Shown here: positions 6,778 to 8,403 of the stretch, piece by piece
Numbering within the stretch: position 1 is the first letter of the stretch
How the letters are laid out: each line of letters begins with the position of its first letter
Source: Massilia sp.
GTDB lineage: Bacteria; Pseudomonadota; Gammaproteobacteria; Burkholderiales; Burkholderiaceae_D
DNA: 8,403 nucleotides
Assembly (NCBI GenBank): GCA_003520365.1
Contig: DOUW01000464.1
Location: forward strand, 1 to 8,403
Reading direction: 5' to 3'
Program-made: the position numbers and the translations under genes
Notes under the pieces: generated by a model
Seen by the model: only the letters and a program-made list of their open reading frames with translations
What the model was told of the DNA's origin: nothing
Databases searched by the model: none

Positions 6778-6783
6778 TACAAT
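6778..6783 (+). promoter_or_regulatory. Putative -10 element of the FKBP gene
   Basis: TACAAT lies 31 bases upstream of the FKBP start codon, giving a short leader that contains the ribosome binding site. The upstream -35 region is GC-rich and does not match TTGACA. Together with the minus-strand box at 6704-6709 it forms a divergent promoter pair within about 80 bases. Confidence 0.35.
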
Positions 6784-6814
6784 CGCCCCTCAACCTGAAC
6801 CTTGAAGGAAAATC

Positions 6815-7171
6815 ATGTCCATTACCACCACCGCTTCCGGCCTGCAGTACGAAGACACCGTCGTCGGCGAAGGCGCCGAGGCGAAAGCCGGCACCTACGT
6901 CACCGTCCACTACACCGGCTGGCTGCGCAACGACGACGGCAGCACCGGCGCCAAGTTCGATTCGAGCAAGGACCGCAACGACCCGTTCCAGTTCCCGCTG
7001 GGCGCCGGCCACGTGATCCGCGGCTGGGACGAAGGCGTGCAGGGCATGAAGGTCGGCGGCGCGCGCCGCCTGATCATCCCGGCCAGCCTGGGCTACGGCG
7101 CCCGCGGCGCCGGCGGCGTGATTCCGCCGAACGCGACGCTGATCTTCGACGTCGAGCTGCTGGCTGTGTAA
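6815..7171 (+). CDS. FKBP-type peptidyl-prolyl cis-trans isomerase, single-domain, cytoplasmic
   Basis: This is a 118-residue, complete single FKBP domain that catalyses cis-trans isomerisation of prolyl bonds. There is no signal peptide, so it should act in the cytoplasm. FKBP pocket residues are visible: Y33 in VHYTGW, D49 in KFDSS, F60 in FQFPLG, V67-I68 and W71 in HVIRGWDEG, and Y94 in LGYG, followed by GVIPPNATLIFDVELL at the end. Length and motifs match the short FKBPs common in betaproteobacteria, often annotated simply as FKBP-type PPIase. AAGGA at 6805-6809 with a 5-base spacer supports the start. It appears monocistronic, flanked by a divergent operon on one side and hairpins on the other. 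Confidence 0.96.
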   Translation: MSITTTASGLQYEDTVVGEGAEAKAGTYVTVHYTGWLRNDDGSTGAKFDSSKDRNDPFQFPLGAGHVIRGWDEGVQGMKVGGARRLIIPASLGYGARGAGGVIPPNATLIFDVELLAV

Positions 7172-7180
7172 ATATCCCTG

Positions 7181-7202
7181 CCCCCTCCGCTTGCGGGTGG
7201 GG
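7181..7202 (+). terminator. GC-rich hairpin after the FKBP gene, possible terminator
   Basis: CCCCCTCCGC (7181-7190) pairs with GCGGGTGGGG (7193-7202) across a TT loop, with one G-T wobble and one mismatch. It begins 9 bases after the FKBP stop, where a terminator would sit. Only TT follows rather than a U tract, so intrinsic termination would be weak. Confidence 0.4.
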
Positions 7203-7204
7203 TT

Positions 7205-7225
7205 GTAGGGGGGACACCTGTGTCC
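7205..7225 (+). repeat. REP-like element: GTAG followed by a GGACAC/GTGTCC hairpin
   Basis: GTAG at 7205-7208 precedes a perfect 6-base-pair stem at 7212-7217 and 7220-7225 with a two-base centre. The layout of a GTAG tetranucleotide and then a hairpin is that of REP elements mobilised by RAYT transposases. Only one copy of this exact stem is seen in the window. Confidence 0.35.
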
Positions 7226-7259
7226 ACGCTGTACAAAGCATGATCAGCCGAAAATGACC

Positions 7260-7283
7260 GTAGGGTGGGTTCTCGAACCCACC
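7260..7283 (+). repeat. REP-like element: GTAG followed by a perfect GGTGGGTTC/GAACCCACC hairpin
   Basis: GTAG at 7260-7263 is immediately followed by a perfect 9-base-pair inverted repeat (7264-7272 and 7275-7283, centre TC). GTAGGGTGGG-type palindromes are widely dispersed in bacterial genomes, and the GTAG head matches REP sequences. It lies in the same orientation as the element at 7205. It could also act as a terminator or mRNA-stabilising stem ahead of the racemase gene. Confidence 0.5.
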
Positions 7284-7316
7284 GATCTCACCTTATCCGA
7301 AGCCGGAGGATTATTC

Positions 7317-8403
<1,087 letters not shown>

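Overview
The window looks like a piece of a high-GC betaproteobacterial chromosome. An Oxalobacteraceae member of the Massilia/Duganella type is my best guess. This rests on the GC-rich codon use of the flanking genes, the gene families present, and a TonB-dependent receptor next to otherwise ordinary housekeeping genes. It is an inference, because no rRNA or other marker gene is present.

Layout, left to right. (1) 1-1479, minus strand: the N-terminal 493 residues of an atypical membrane-anchored GT51 (penicillin-binding-protein type) transglycosylase, cut by the window edge. (2) 1480-2266: a long region without a convincing gene. It holds a possible 3' gene remnant on the minus strand, then a distinctly AT-rich stretch with a good sigma70-like promoter. 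(3) 2267-4459, plus strand: a 730-residue TonB-dependent outer-membrane receptor. (4) 4587-4904, plus strand: a small exported protein with a twin CX3C cysteine pattern around a charged helical core, probably an oxidised helical hairpin in the periplasm. (5) 4997-6620, minus strand: a two-gene operon, an EI24-family membrane protein followed by a CinA-N/MoaB-like molybdopterin-binding-domain protein. A 20-codon leader ORF precedes it and overlaps the EI24 start codon. (6) 6815-7171, plus strand: a cytoplasmic FKBP-type prolyl isomerase. (7) 7181-7283: three hairpins; two are preceded by GTAG, the layout of REP elements. (8) 7317 to the window end, plus strand: a CaiB/BaiF-family protein carrying the full alpha-methylacyl-CoA racemase catalytic triad.

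The flanking genes are conserved and GC-rich. The block from about 1.6 to 5.0 kb is less GC-rich and uses codons such as ATA that I did not see in the FKBP or racemase genes. It therefore looks like a later insertion carrying an outer-membrane uptake receptor and a small disulfide-stapled exported partner. That receptor plus hairpin-protein pair is the best candidate here for an undescribed system. Its substrate and function cannot be read from the sequence.
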